Shown piece after piece: positions 1-7,044 of a stretch of 22,877 nucleotides of DNA. The notes under the pieces were generated by a model. The model saw only the letters and a list, made by a program, of their open reading frames with translations, was not told the DNA's origin and made no database searches. The translations under genes and the position numbers were made by a program. The DNA is taken from assembly GCA_938045195.1 (NCBI GenBank), contig CALINC010000055.1:1-22877 (forward strand). Direction: 5' to 3'. Every line of letters begins with the position of its first letter. Position 1 is the first letter of the stretch. The DNA is from an uncultured Treponema sp. GTDB taxonomy: Bacteria; Spirochaetota; Spirochaetia; Treponematales; Treponemataceae.

Positions 1-2
1 AT

Positions 3-695
3 TATATTGCAGGGGTGTCTGATGAATTCGGCGCAGAAATGCATCGCCATCCTGTTTTGGAAATATATGCTTCCTGCGACGGTAACAGCCATGTATCGGT
101 CAACGGCGTCTTTATAAGCGGACAACTAATAACAATAGGAGCGGGGGCAGTCCATGCGATTGCGGATTCGGGAAAACGGGGTATTGTCCTTTTTATCGAC
201 CCCTTGTCATCTTACGGTTATTCGATACAAAAAAATATTTTAGGATACAATCATTTTAATATATCGGAAAGCACTGTCATAAAATCGGAAATACAATCTT
301 TACTTAAAGATACTTCGGAACAAAATATCGATAAAACAGCCGATTTGATTCTCAATGTGCTTAAAGGCCGGCAGATTTTAAGACCCTTTGATACTGCCGT
401 TTTAAAGACAATCGATCTTTTGGATAAGGATTGTATCGAATTTGATATGGATACAATTGCCGACAAGGTCTGTTTATCGAAAAGCCGCTTGGCGCACCTA
501 TTTTCGGAACAAACGGGAATTACGCTTAAAACCTACATTCAATACAAACGAATGGAAACGGCTTGCCGAAGAATAATCGCAGGCTTGAATATCACGGAAG
601 CCTCCCTTGACACCGGATTTTCCGGCTCTTCTCACATTGCCGCATCGAGTAAAAAACTTACCGGTATGCAGCTGCGCAAAATGCTAAATTTATAA
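3..695 (+). CDS. AraC-family transcriptional regulator, 5' end cut off by window edge
   Basis: A DNA-binding regulator with an N-terminal cupin-like sensor and a C-terminal AraC double helix-turn-helix. The frame is open from position 3 with no stop before it. A GTG at 15 could be read as a start, but no ribosome site is visible, and the cupin-like segment (EMHRHPVLEIY, with a metal-type HxH, about residues 8-18 from the GTG) would then begin at the very N-terminus. I therefore think the gene starts outside the window. From the GTG, residues 1-65 are the sensor and about 140-224 the HTH region (DMDTIADKVCLSKSRLAHLF, then a second helix pair with the GFSGSSHIAASSKKLTGM motif typical of AraC). 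The ligand is unknown. The MBL-fold gene begins about 100 nt downstream on the same strand and is a plausible target or partner; that is inference. Confidence 0.85.
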   Translation, partial: YIAGVSDEFGAEMHRHPVLEIYASCDGNSHVSVNGVFISGQLITIGAGAVHAIADSGKRGIVLFIDPLSSYGYSIQKNILGYNHFNISESTVIKSEIQSLLKDTSEQNIDKTADLILNVLKGRQILRPFDTAVLKTIDLLDKDCIEFDMDTIADKVCLSKSRLAHLFSEQTGITLKTYIQYKRMETACRRIIAGLNITEASLDTGFSGSSHIAASSKKLTGMQLRKMLNL

Positions 696-796
696 CCGCA
701 TACGAAAAACAGCGACTTTTTGAAAGTAATCCGAGCGGATAACCTGTATACTTATATTTAAACGCCGGATATATGCATTAAATAAGGAGGTGTTTT

Positions 797-1606
797 ATGA
801 GTTTGATGGACTATTTTGCAGTTCATGTTGTTCCGAAAGTGTACAGAGGAAAAGGAGCTTTTCATCCTGCGGAAACCGGAAAATTGACGGAAACGGTAAG
901 CTGCGTAAGAGAGTACGATGTTAATATCTTTTTTATCCGCAAAGGTAACACTCTGATCGCAATAGATTCCGGGTACAAAAATCATCATGCTCTCTTGCCG
1001 GGATGTAAAAAAATCGGAATCGATCCTAAAGCGGTTCAGGCGCTGTTTCTTACACATGCAGATCCTGATCATGCAGGCGGCTTGGATATTCGTTGTGAGA
1101 ATTGTTTTATTAACGCTGAAATTTATCTAGGCGAAATTGAAGAAAATTATCTGACAAATACCATATATCGTAAAAAAATCGGCCCGTTCGGATTAAAAAA
1201 TTCCGTGAAAATAAAAGACAATTATCACCTTCTTAAAGACGGCCAATCCGTTTCCGTCGGTGATTTGACAATTCAGCCGTTTTTAGTTCCCGGTCATACT
1301 CTCGGGCATTTAATGTATTTAATCGACAACGAACTGCTTTTTACGGGAGACTCCATTGCGCTGAATCAAGAAGGCGGATGGTGTTTTTTTGATCTGTTTA
1401 ACTACAACAGTGAAATGAATATTGAATCCTTGAAAGCATTAAAGGAAAAACTGGATTTAAATAGAATTAAGTATGTATTTACTTCCCATAACGGATTTAC
1501 GGATAAAGTGAAGGCTGTCTTTGCGCATGTCGATGTTATTCCGAAATGGAATGAAAAAGGATTTATATTTGATAAAACAGCTCCTTATGATTGTTTTGCC
1601 GATTAA
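797..1606 (+). CDS. MBL-fold (metallo-beta-lactamase superfamily) hydrolase
   Basis: A 269-residue protein of the metallo-beta-lactamase fold, probably a cytoplasmic Zn or Fe hydrolase, resembling the lactonase/glyoxalase II-like group. The metal motif is HADPDH at residues 87-92, followed by AGG. The second His of the usual HxHxDH is replaced by Asp89, a variant found in part of the superfamily. Other ligands are visible: His167 in PGHTLGH, Asp185 in LFTGDS, and His231 in FTSHNG. There is no signal peptide. The ATG at 797 follows AAGGAGG at 784-790, an excellent ribosome site. PyrBI begins 56 nt after the stop on the same strand, so the two may be cotranscribed. The substrate cannot be told from sequence; N-acyl homoserine lactone lactonase would be an over-call. 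Confidence 0.85.
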   Translation: MSLMDYFAVHVVPKVYRGKGAFHPAETGKLTETVSCVREYDVNIFFIRKGNTLIAIDSGYKNHHALLPGCKKIGIDPKAVQALFLTHADPDHAGGLDIRCENCFINAEIYLGEIEENYLTNTIYRKKIGPFGLKNSVKIKDNYHLLKDGQSVSVGDLTIQPFLVPGHTLGHLMYLIDNELLFTGDSIALNQEGGWCFFDLFNYNSEMNIESLKALKEKLDLNRIKYVFTSHNGFTDKVKAVFAHVDVIPKWNEKGFIFDKTAPYDCFAD

Positions 1607-1662
1607 TACTATTTTTCGTAAAAGTGCTTGACATTTATCTAAAAATTATTATGGAGGCTAAA

Positions 1663-3273
1663 ATGGCAAATATTTTTAAAGGCAGATCGCTTACGATTAT
1701 TGATGACTTATCTATCGATGAAAGAAAATATCTTTTTGAAAAAACGCGTATTTTAAAAAAGGCAATTCAAGAGGATAATAAAAAAACGATGGACGAGTTT
1801 AGGATTAATGACAAAGATTTCGGTATTTATGAAGTTTTTTTGGAATCCAGTACCCGTACAAAAGAATCATTTAGAAATGCCGCAAAATTTCATCAAGTAA
1901 AATTGAGCGATTTAGCAGTTGAAACTTCTTCCTTTAATAAGGGAGAAAGTTATGCAGATACTTTTAATACGCTTGCCGGCTACCAAAACAGCATTTTCAT
2001 TGTCCGCAGCAAAATTGAAGGCGTATGCCGGTGGCTTGAAGATGAAGCGCAAGCATACTCAAATCGCAACAAGTTAAAATGTAAACCCGCATTTATCAAT
2101 GCCGGAGACGGGCGGCATGAACACCCTACGCAAGAGCTTCTCGACGAATTTACATTCATAGAAGATAACGGCTGGTCGTTTAAAAATATTCATATTGCAT
2201 TAGTGGGTGATTTATATCACGGCCGTACCGTACATTCAAAAGCAGATGGTCTGAAAATCTTTGATTCGGTAAGTGTCGATTTAATAGCTCCTCAAGAACT
2301 TGCAATGCCGGAATATTACAAATCAAAAATGAAAGAAAACGGTTTTACCGTACGCGAATTTTCTTCCATTGAGGAATACTTACAACAAAAAAATATCGCT
2401 TTGATATGGTACTTTACCCGTCCCCAGCTTGAACGGATGGGCGAACAAGTTTTAAAAAAGCAGGATGAGCTGCGGTATTCAATTACTTTCAGAAAAGAAT
2501 TTATGGAACTCTTGCCTAAAAATACTTGCTTTTATCATCCTCTTCCGCGCCATAGAGAACATCCGGCTATTCCGACATTTTTAGACACTACACCGCTTAA
2601 CGGTTGGGAGCGGCAATCAATAAACGGAATGTATGTGCGTATGGTTCTTCTTGCAATGATTGCGGGTAAAATCGGAGAAGACTATACGGAACTTCCCAAT
2701 TCCCGCAAAATGGAACCCAATTTATATTCCGATGAAGAGTACATTGTAGAAGTCCCCATCGAAAAACATAACACAAAAAAAGAAGAAACTTTTTCGGAAG
2801 GGGTGCGCCCCATTAAAAATGGAATTGTTATAGACCATATTTGCCGCGGCGAAACTCCTGCAGTTATCCGTAGGCATATTTCTAAAATTACAAAAGTTAT
2901 GAAACTCGAAGATGGAAAGGGCGGAGAGTGGGTTTCGACCTCTACAAAAGAAAAAGGCTTGTTCAAAGGTATTATTTTCCGTCCGGGCGAGTATAAATTT
3001 GCGAGAGCCGATTTAAAAAGACTTGCCGCTGTTGCAGCAAGCTGCACATTAAATATCATAAAAGACGGAAAAATACAAGCAAAATATAGAACTCATCTTC
3101 CACCGCGTATTTACAACTTTGAAGATTTAATCTGCAAAAATGAAGCTTGCGTTTCGCATCCGGCTCAGGCGGAAGGAGCTCCTGCAATTTTCTATAGAAC
3201 GGCGGACGGCAGATATGCGTGCCAATATTGCGGCACAATTCACACTTTTAAGGAAATTTGGAGCGGTAAATAA
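1663..3273 (+). CDS. pyrBI: Fused aspartate carbamoyltransferase, catalytic plus regulatory chains (PyrB-PyrI)
   Basis: Catalyses carbamoyl phosphate + L-aspartate to N-carbamoyl-L-aspartate, the committed step of pyrimidine synthesis. The 536-residue chain joins what are two separate proteins in E. coli. Catalytic part, about 1-345: STRT 63-66 (carbamoyl phosphate site), HPTQELLDEF 154-163, GRTVHS 187-192 and HPLPR 292-296. Regulatory part, about 375-536: nucleotide-binding region, then a zinc site made by Cys491, Cys496, Cys520 and Cys523 with the same 5- and 3-residue spacing as E. coli PyrI. The linker, about 345-378, is rich in charged residues. I chose ATG 1663 because GGAGG lies at 1653-1657 and the homology begins there; the frame stays open back to 1591, but that stretch looks like leader. 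Such fusions are known in Thermotoga and treponemes. A TTGACA at 1628 has no well-spaced -10. Confidence 0.95.
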   Translation: MANIFKGRSLTIIDDLSIDERKYLFEKTRILKKAIQEDNKKTMDEFRINDKDFGIYEVFLESSTRTKESFRNAAKFHQVKLSDLAVETSSFNKGESYADTFNTLAGYQNSIFIVRSKIEGVCRWLEDEAQAYSNRNKLKCKPAFINAGDGRHEHPTQELLDEFTFIEDNGWSFKNIHIALVGDLYHGRTVHSKADGLKIFDSVSVDLIAPQELAMPEYYKSKMKENGFTVREFSSIEEYLQQKNIALIWYFTRPQLERMGEQVLKKQDELRYSITFRKEFMELLPKNTCFYHPLPRHREHPAIPTFLDTTPLNGWERQSINGMYVRMVLLAMIAGKIGEDYTELPNSRKMEPNLYSDEEYIVEVPIEKHNTKKEETFSEGVRPIKNGIVIDHICRGETPAVIRRHISKITKVMKLEDGKGGEWVSTSTKEKGLFKGIIFRPGEYKFARADLKRLAAVAASCTLNIIKDGKIQAKYRTHLPPRIYNFEDLICKNEACVSHPAQAEGAPAIFYRTADGRYACQYCGTIHTFKEIWSGK

Positions 3274-3345
3274 TTATATGCTGTATAATCAGCACTTGGT
3301 GAAGCAAAAATATTAAAATTTAACGCCAAAATATAAAGATTTCTC

Positions 3346-3377
3346 TTGACATCTTTCTCTGGATAATATAGTATTAT
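3346..3377 (+). promoter_or_regulatory. Promoter with overlapping palindrome for the GntR-ABC operon
   Basis: The -35 TTGACA (3346-3351) and -10 TAGTAT (3369-3374) are separated by 17 nt, a near-consensus sigma-70 promoter. A perfect inverted repeat, ATAATA-TAG-TATTAT (3363-3377), covers the -10 box. GntR/YtrA-type repressors commonly bind palindromes over their own promoter, so this is a candidate auto-operator. Transcription would start near 3381, leaving a leader of about 60 nt. Confidence 0.75.
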
Positions 3378-3439
3378 AGCTAGATAGATAACCTGTTGCT
3401 TGGTGTCTGTTGACTTACTGAAGTATGGAGGTGTATTTT

Positions 3440-3799
3440 TTGAAAATTGACTATGATCAAAATCGCCCGATATATTTACAAATAATTGAGCGGATTAAAT
3501 ACATGATTGTTCATGGAGAAATTGCTCCCGGGGAAAGATTATTGTCTATGAACGACATGGCTGTCGAAATGGATGTAAACCCAAATACAATGTTTAGGGT
3601 TTATAGGGAACTTGAAAATGAAGGTGTTACTTTTTCCCAAAGAGGTTTAGGGTCTTTTGTCGTTAAAGACCCCGATATTGTTAAACACTTATCTGAAGAA
3701 ATGGCGGAAGAGATTTTAACCAAAGCTATCACAGATTTGAAAAATCTCGAATTTTCCAATGAACAAATTATTGCTCATGTAACAAAAAAATTAAACTAA
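3440..3799 (+). CDS. GntR-family transcriptional regulator, YtrA subfamily
   Basis: A 119-residue winged-helix repressor of the short YtrA type: N-terminal GntR HTH (residues about 8-75, with QIIERIKYMIVHGEIAPGERL and the recognition region NPNTMFRVYRELENEG) plus a short helical dimerisation tail and no ligand domain. I place the start at TTG 3440, because the GGAGG at 3428-3432 is 7 nt upstream and fits it. The ATG at 3425 overlaps that ribosome site and would add only five residues. The ABC ATPase starts 21 nt after the stop. By analogy with Bacillus ytr operons it probably represses its own operon, induced by cell-wall antibiotics or envelope stress; the inducer here is unknown. Confidence 0.9.
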   Translation: MKIDYDQNRPIYLQIIERIKYMIVHGEIAPGERLLSMNDMAVEMDVNPNTMFRVYRELENEGVTFSQRGLGSFVVKDPDIVKHLSEEMAEEILTKAITDLKNLEFSNEQIIAHVTKKLN

Positions 3800-3820
3800 T
3801 CGTCAATTTAAGGAGAAATT

Positions 3821-4522
3821 ATGAGTTTAATACTTGAAACAAAAGATTTACGCAAAGCATACCTGGGTAAAAATATTGCTTTGCAGGGGGTCAGTTTAAA
3901 TATAGAAAGCGGAAGAATACTCGGTCTTTTAGGACCGAATGGTTCCGGTAAAACTACATTTTTAAAAATTATTGCAGGCTTATTAAAACCTACAAGCGGC
4001 AGTTTTACCGTCTGCGGAAAAGAATTCGGCATCGAAACAAAGAAAATAGTTTCATTTTTGCCGGATAAAAATGTAGTATATCCGTGGATGTCTTCAGCAG
4101 ATGCAATCGGTTTCTATGCGGATTTTTTTGAAGATTTCGATAAAAACAAAGCCTTTGATATGCTTAAATTTATGAAACTGGAACCGTCGCAAACCGTTAA
4201 AACAATGTCAAAAGGCATGATAGAAAAATTGAATTTGACGCTTACCTTTTCCCGCGCTTCAAAGCTGTATATTTTAGATGAACCGCTCGGCGGAACAGAC
4301 CCTGTCGCTCGCGAACAAATAATTAAGACAATTATAAAAACATGGTCGGAAGAAAGTGCCATTTTAATTACAACGCACCTTGTTTCGGACATTGAACATG
4401 TGTTTAATGATGTTGCCTTTTTGAAAAACGGAGAAATTATACTGCAAGGCGATGCCGAAGATTTACGTACAACAAGGGAAAAATCAATTTATCAGATTTA
4501 TCTTGAAGTATTCGGTGTTTAA
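3821..4522 (+). CDS. ABC transporter ATP-binding protein (YtrB-like)
   Basis: A 233-residue nucleotide-binding subunit that would power the membrane protein encoded next. Walker A is GPNGSGKTT at 38-46, Walker B LYILDEP at 149-155 and the H-loop His at 186 (TTHLVSDIE). The signature motif is MSKGM (129-133) instead of LSGGQ; SKGM variants are common in YtrB/EcsA-type ATPases. The Q-loop region reads FLPDKNVVYP, without the usual Gln. AAGGAG precedes the ATG. It is the second gene of a GntR-ATPase-permease operon, 21 nt after the repressor and 26 nt before the permease. The cargo is unknown: lipid, peptide antibiotic and cell-wall intermediate are all possible, and the pair may serve resistance or repair instead of nutrient uptake. 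Confidence 0.92.
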   Translation: MSLILETKDLRKAYLGKNIALQGVSLNIESGRILGLLGPNGSGKTTFLKIIAGLLKPTSGSFTVCGKEFGIETKKIVSFLPDKNVVYPWMSSADAIGFYADFFEDFDKNKAFDMLKFMKLEPSQTVKTMSKGMIEKLNLTLTFSRASKLYILDEPLGGTDPVAREQIIKTIIKTWSEESAILITTHLVSDIEHVFNDVAFLKNGEIILQGDAEDLRTTREKSIYQIYLEVFGV

Positions 4523-4548
4523 AACGTAAAATTTTTAAGGAGTTTTTT

Positions 4549-5385
4549 ATGGGTAGAATTTTTAAATATGAAATGAGAAGACGTCTCAACATGATTTTTA
4601 TTTTAAGCACTGTAATGATAGTGCTTTCCGTAGGTACAATACTTTTAATTGTTGCTAACGGAATAAATTTTAATCAAGGGTATAAAGGTTCGGCAGTTTT
4701 TTGGTGGTATATGATAACCTTTTTTGCCTGTATATTTATACCGACGGTAATGTTTTTTATGTGCAGCAACGGGCACGTCGACGAGCTTTTATATAAAGAC
4801 ACCAACTATCTTATGCTGACAATTCCCGTACGCAGTGAATCGGTTTTAGGCGGAAGGATTCTTGCAGGTTTTGTCGAGTTCTCAATATATTCAATACTTT
4901 CACTGATATTTTTTATTATTTTTGCAGCACTTCAAGCGTCGAGATTCGGCGGAACATCGGATATTGGTTTCTATTCGGCGCTTTCGGCAATATTGCAAAC
5001 CGTTTTTGTGTATAATACACTGCCAACGCTTTACTTTGTATTTTTAACCGTATCCGGTTTTTTGCTGGTCGGGACGGTTTTTATTTGTGTAAAAGCACTT
5101 ACCCGCTCTTTCATCCGAAGAAAGACTTTAGCTCAGTTTATTGCAGTTATTTTGTTTATTTTGGTAATGAGCCAAGTTGAAAGACTTGGTAGGTATCTCA
5201 GTTCGGAATGGGGGGTTGTGCAATACATTGATGTCTATATGACGAACATTGGAGGGGGCGGCTTATTTTATGGGGTTTCTCAGCCGATACCCGTTTATCT
5301 TATAACGGTTATTATGATGTTCTTACTTTCCGTCGGTTTTTTCGTATGCGGCTCTTGGCTTGTCGCCAAAAAAGTGGAATTATAA
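4549..5385 (+). CDS. ABC transporter permease-like membrane protein of the YtrA-type operon
   Basis: A 278-residue integral membrane protein with about six hydrophobic helices (near residues 14-36, 49-71, 104-128, 158-180, 194-210 and 248-272). It has the ABC-2-like layout: a cytoplasmic N-terminus (MGRIFKYEMRRRLN), a short loop after helix 1, and a polar stretch about 72-103 holding TNYLMLTIPVRSESVLGGR, which is typical of permeases paired with YtrB-like ATPases. The ribosome site AAGGAG (about 4537-4542) sits well before the ATG. It is the last gene of the operon; the terminator at 5391-5422 follows directly. Being a single permease, it presumably works as a homodimer with two copies of the ATPase. 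The substrate is unknown. Confidence 0.85.
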   Translation: MGRIFKYEMRRRLNMIFILSTVMIVLSVGTILLIVANGINFNQGYKGSAVFWWYMITFFACIFIPTVMFFMCSNGHVDELLYKDTNYLMLTIPVRSESVLGGRILAGFVEFSIYSILSLIFFIIFAALQASRFGGTSDIGFYSALSAILQTVFVYNTLPTLYFVFLTVSGFLLVGTVFICVKALTRSFIRRKTLAQFIAVILFILVMSQVERLGRYLSSEWGVVQYIDVYMTNIGGGGLFYGVSQPIPVYLITVIMMFLLSVGFFVCGSWLVAKKVEL

Positions 5386-5390
5386 TTACC

Positions 5391-5422
5391 AAAAAAGCCC
5401 GTATCGCGATACGGGCTTTTTT
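5391..5422. terminator. Bidirectional intrinsic terminator
   Basis: A perfect 16-bp inverted repeat: AAAAAAGCCCGTATCG followed immediately by its reverse complement. The GC-rich stem is flanked by A6 and T7, so it works in both directions. It closes the GntR-ABC operon (+) and the convergent thioredoxin gene (-), whose stop codons lie 5 and 14 nt away from it. Confidence 0.95.
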
Positions 5423-5436
5423 TCGGATGCCGCATT

Positions 5437-5754
5437 TTATGCGTGCTTTGAAACAAAATCAACAAGCTCATTTTTCGGCATAAAACCGGTGTGTCTATCC
5501 ACCTCTTTTCCGTCTTTCATAACGATAAGCGTCGGAATAGACATAAATTTAAACTTGGCTGCCAAATCTCTTGCATTGTCCACGTTAGACCGTGTTACAA
5601 CAGCCTTATCGCCGAGTTCTTTCTCGGCAGCTTCCAGCTCAGGACCGAGCTGCACACACCCCGGTCACCACGGTGCCCAAAAATCAATTAAAACGGGTTT
5701 AGCGGTTTTCAGTGTGTTGTCAAGATTTTGTGATGTAATATCCAATACTGCCAT
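5437..5754 (-). CDS. trxA: Selenocysteine-containing thioredoxin (UGA at 5667-5665 read as Sec)
   Basis: A 105-residue thioredoxin, the usual family length, but only if the in-frame TGA at codon 30 (plus-strand TCA, 5665-5667) is read as selenocysteine. Before it the frame gives MAVLDITSQNLDNTLKTAKP and then VLIDFWAPW; after it, PGC and the normal thioredoxin body, including the cis-Pro motif SIPTLIV. The active site is therefore Trp-Sec-Pro-Gly-Cys, with Sec30 at the attacking position and Cys33 as resolving residue. The usual order is Cys-Gly-Pro-Cys, so Gly and Pro are also swapped. The start at 5754 has AAGGAG about 7 nt upstream and a good promoter at 5816-5844. A SECIS-like hairpin lies just after the UGA (5635-5652). 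Conventional calling would report only a shortened protein of about 72 residues. Sec thioredoxins are known in some anaerobes, T. denticola among them as I recall. It would reduce disulfides or peroxiredoxin-type partners. Confidence 0.93.
5635..5652 (-). promoter_or_regulatory. Bacterial SECIS element of the thioredoxin mRNA
   Basis: Starting 12 nt after the UGA, the message reads CAGCUC-GGUCCU-GAGCUG: a perfect 6-bp stem with a six-base loop beginning GGU. A short stem with GG at the 5' side of the loop and a U near by, about 16-37 nt after the UGA, is the signature recognised by SelB. Here the loop starts 18 nt after the UGA. It is also coding sequence (QLGPEL). Confidence 0.88.
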
Positions 5755-5815
5755 CTTTTTTCTCCTTATCATAAAATTAAGAGCTATAAAATATCTTCAC
5801 TTACTCTCGGATAAA

Positions 5816-5844
5816 AATATACGGAATTCTAACATAAACGTCAA
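5816..5844 (-). promoter_or_regulatory. Promoter of the thioredoxin gene
   Basis: On the minus strand, TTGACG (5844-5839), a 17-nt spacer and TATATT (5821-5816), about 62 nt upstream of the ATG at 5754. It lies just past the acylphosphatase stop codon, so thioredoxin can be expressed apart from the operon upstream. I see no clear terminator between them. Confidence 0.75.
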
Positions 5845-5884
5845 CTTTTAACGCAATATAAAATTTATCGATGTTCTTAACTTT

Positions 5885-6199
5885 TTATTTTATCGAAAAT
5901 TGAGTAAAGCCTTGTACCCTTGTTTCTTCAGAGGTAAGTGTTTCGACGCGGGCGTACGGGTGATCGTGTTTTAGGGCATACATAAATTCTCCGAGTGTTT
6001 CGGTTTCGGCTTCGGCAAAAACTTCTACGGAATAATCAGCACAGTTGCGTACCCAGCCTTTTACGCCCAAACTATTTGCAAGCGAAACCGTCCAATATCT
6101 AAAGCCTACTCCTTGAACTCGCCCTTTTATCGAAATTCTAAAAGCACGAATTCCGTTCGTACCATTACCGGAATATAATGCGTTATTGTTTTTTTTCAT
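5885..6199 (-). CDS. acyP: Acylphosphatase
   Basis: Hydrolyses acyl phosphates such as acetyl phosphate or carbamoyl phosphate. It is 104 residues long, against 90-100 for the family, because of an extra 18-residue N-terminal stretch. The first signature is GRVQGVGFR at 26-34, with Arg34 as phosphate-binding residue; the second is GWVRNCADYSVEVFAEAE, with catalytic Asn52. The ATG at 6199 lies inside the end of the PHP gene, overlapping it by 17 nt, and has only a weak purine-rich site (GGAAG), so translation is probably coupled to the upstream gene. It is the last gene of the minus-strand operon 8340-5885. Confidence 0.93.
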   Translation of the reverse strand: MKKNNNALYSGNGTNGIRAFRISIKGRVQGVGFRYWTVSLANSLGVKGWVRNCADYSVEVFAEAETETLGEFMYALKHDHPYARVETLTSEETRVQGFTQFSIK

Positions 6200-7043
6200 T
6201 TTTTCTTCCGGCGTTTGTTAAGGGATTTAAAGAAGTGATGCCGATTGCTTCTGCAGAATCTTCAAGCCTTATATTAAGACTTTCTGCAAATTGCATTGCC
6301 CGTATACATAAATATATTGTGTGTTCCGGAAAGTGAGCATCGGAGCTGCAAATAATTCTTGCTCCCATATCTCGTGCAAGCTCCCAAAACTCCGTTGCCG
6401 GATACCCGTACTCAATTCTGCCTTTCCGGTTAATTGTTTTTTTAATTGTTCCGTATCCATTAATTTCAAGCGGCATATTTAAATCTATTGCAGCTTGTAT
6501 GAGGGCTTTGGAACAGGAGCGATAATCGGCATCGATGTTTTCAACATGAGATAAAAACAAATCCGGATGAGCTAAAAAATTATATATATGAGTTCGCATT
6601 CCTTCAATCGTAAAGTCAATATAGCCGAAAATATCTTTTTTATTTGTGATATAGGGGATATATTCTAGAGAGCCGTTTATATCATACCAATGTGATCCCA
6701 AAACTAAAAAATCTGTTTTTAATTCTTCCTTTAAGTAATCTTTATACCAGTTTTTAAAACGCGGAAGCCATTCACATTCAAAACCGAAATAAACGGGAAA
6801 AGAGGCTTCGGCTGCAGCTTCTTCTACAAGGCTTTTATATAGCTCAATTTCGTTTTTGTGCATTCGGCAATATGCCCATGAAGAATCCGGATAAGGGCAA
6901 TGATCGGAAAATCCCAGAGCAGTGCAATTAAATTTTTCGGCTTCTTTTACATAATCTACAGGACGCCCCTCAGCATGCTTACACAAATACGTATGCGTAT
7001 GAAAATTGCTTATGGGTTTTTGCATATAGTCTTGTTCTTTCAT
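6183..7043 (-). CDS. PHP-domain phosphatase, HisJ/histidinol-phosphatase family
   Basis: A 286-residue metal-dependent phosphatase of the polymerase-and-histidinol-phosphatase superfamily. Metal ligands visible: HTH at 15-17, His23, Asp47-His48 (GFSDHCPYP), Glu89/Glu91 in GFECEWLPRF, His118 in GSHWYD, then AHPD and SSDAHFPE near the C-terminus. These match the HisJ/HisK subgroup, so annotation pipelines would say histidinol-phosphatase. No other his gene is in view and, as far as I know, treponemes lack histidine synthesis, so another phosphomonoester may be the true substrate. The start ATG is separated from the stop of the upstream gene by a single nucleotide and has no clear ribosome site, which suggests coupled translation. 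An alternative start is the Met at residue 7. Confidence 0.88.
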   Translation of the reverse strand: MKEQDYMQKPISNFHTHTYLCKHAEGRPVDYVKEAEKFNCTALGFSDHCPYPDSSWAYCRMHKNEIELYKSLVEEAAAEASFPVYFGFECEWLPRFKNWYKDYLKEELKTDFLVLGSHWYDINGSLEYIPYITNKKDIFGYIDFTIEGMRTHIYNFLAHPDLFLSHVENIDADYRSCSKALIQAAIDLNMPLEINGYGTIKKTINRKGRIEYGYPATEFWELARDMGARIICSSDAHFPEHTIYLCIRAMQFAESLNIRLEDSAEAIGITSLNPLTNAGRKNEKKQ

Positions 7044-7044
7044 T

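Noticed and set aside
1628..1652. Separate promoter for pyrBI (TTGACA ... TATTAT)
   Set aside because: The spacer is only 13 nt and the -10 box runs into the ribosome site.
3279..3294. TGCTG-TATAAT-CAGCA hairpin after pyrBI as a terminator
   Set aside because: The stem is only 5 bp and no T-run follows.
5437..5655. A 72-residue thioredoxin-like protein starting at an internal codon
   Set aside because: This would lack the first beta strands and the active site; the complete gene starts at 5754 with a Sec codon.
5360..5851. Plus-strand open frame of 163 codons across the terminator and thioredoxin gene
   Set aside because: It starts inside the permease gene, reads through the bidirectional terminator and lies antisense to a clear thioredoxin; its composition is not protein-like.
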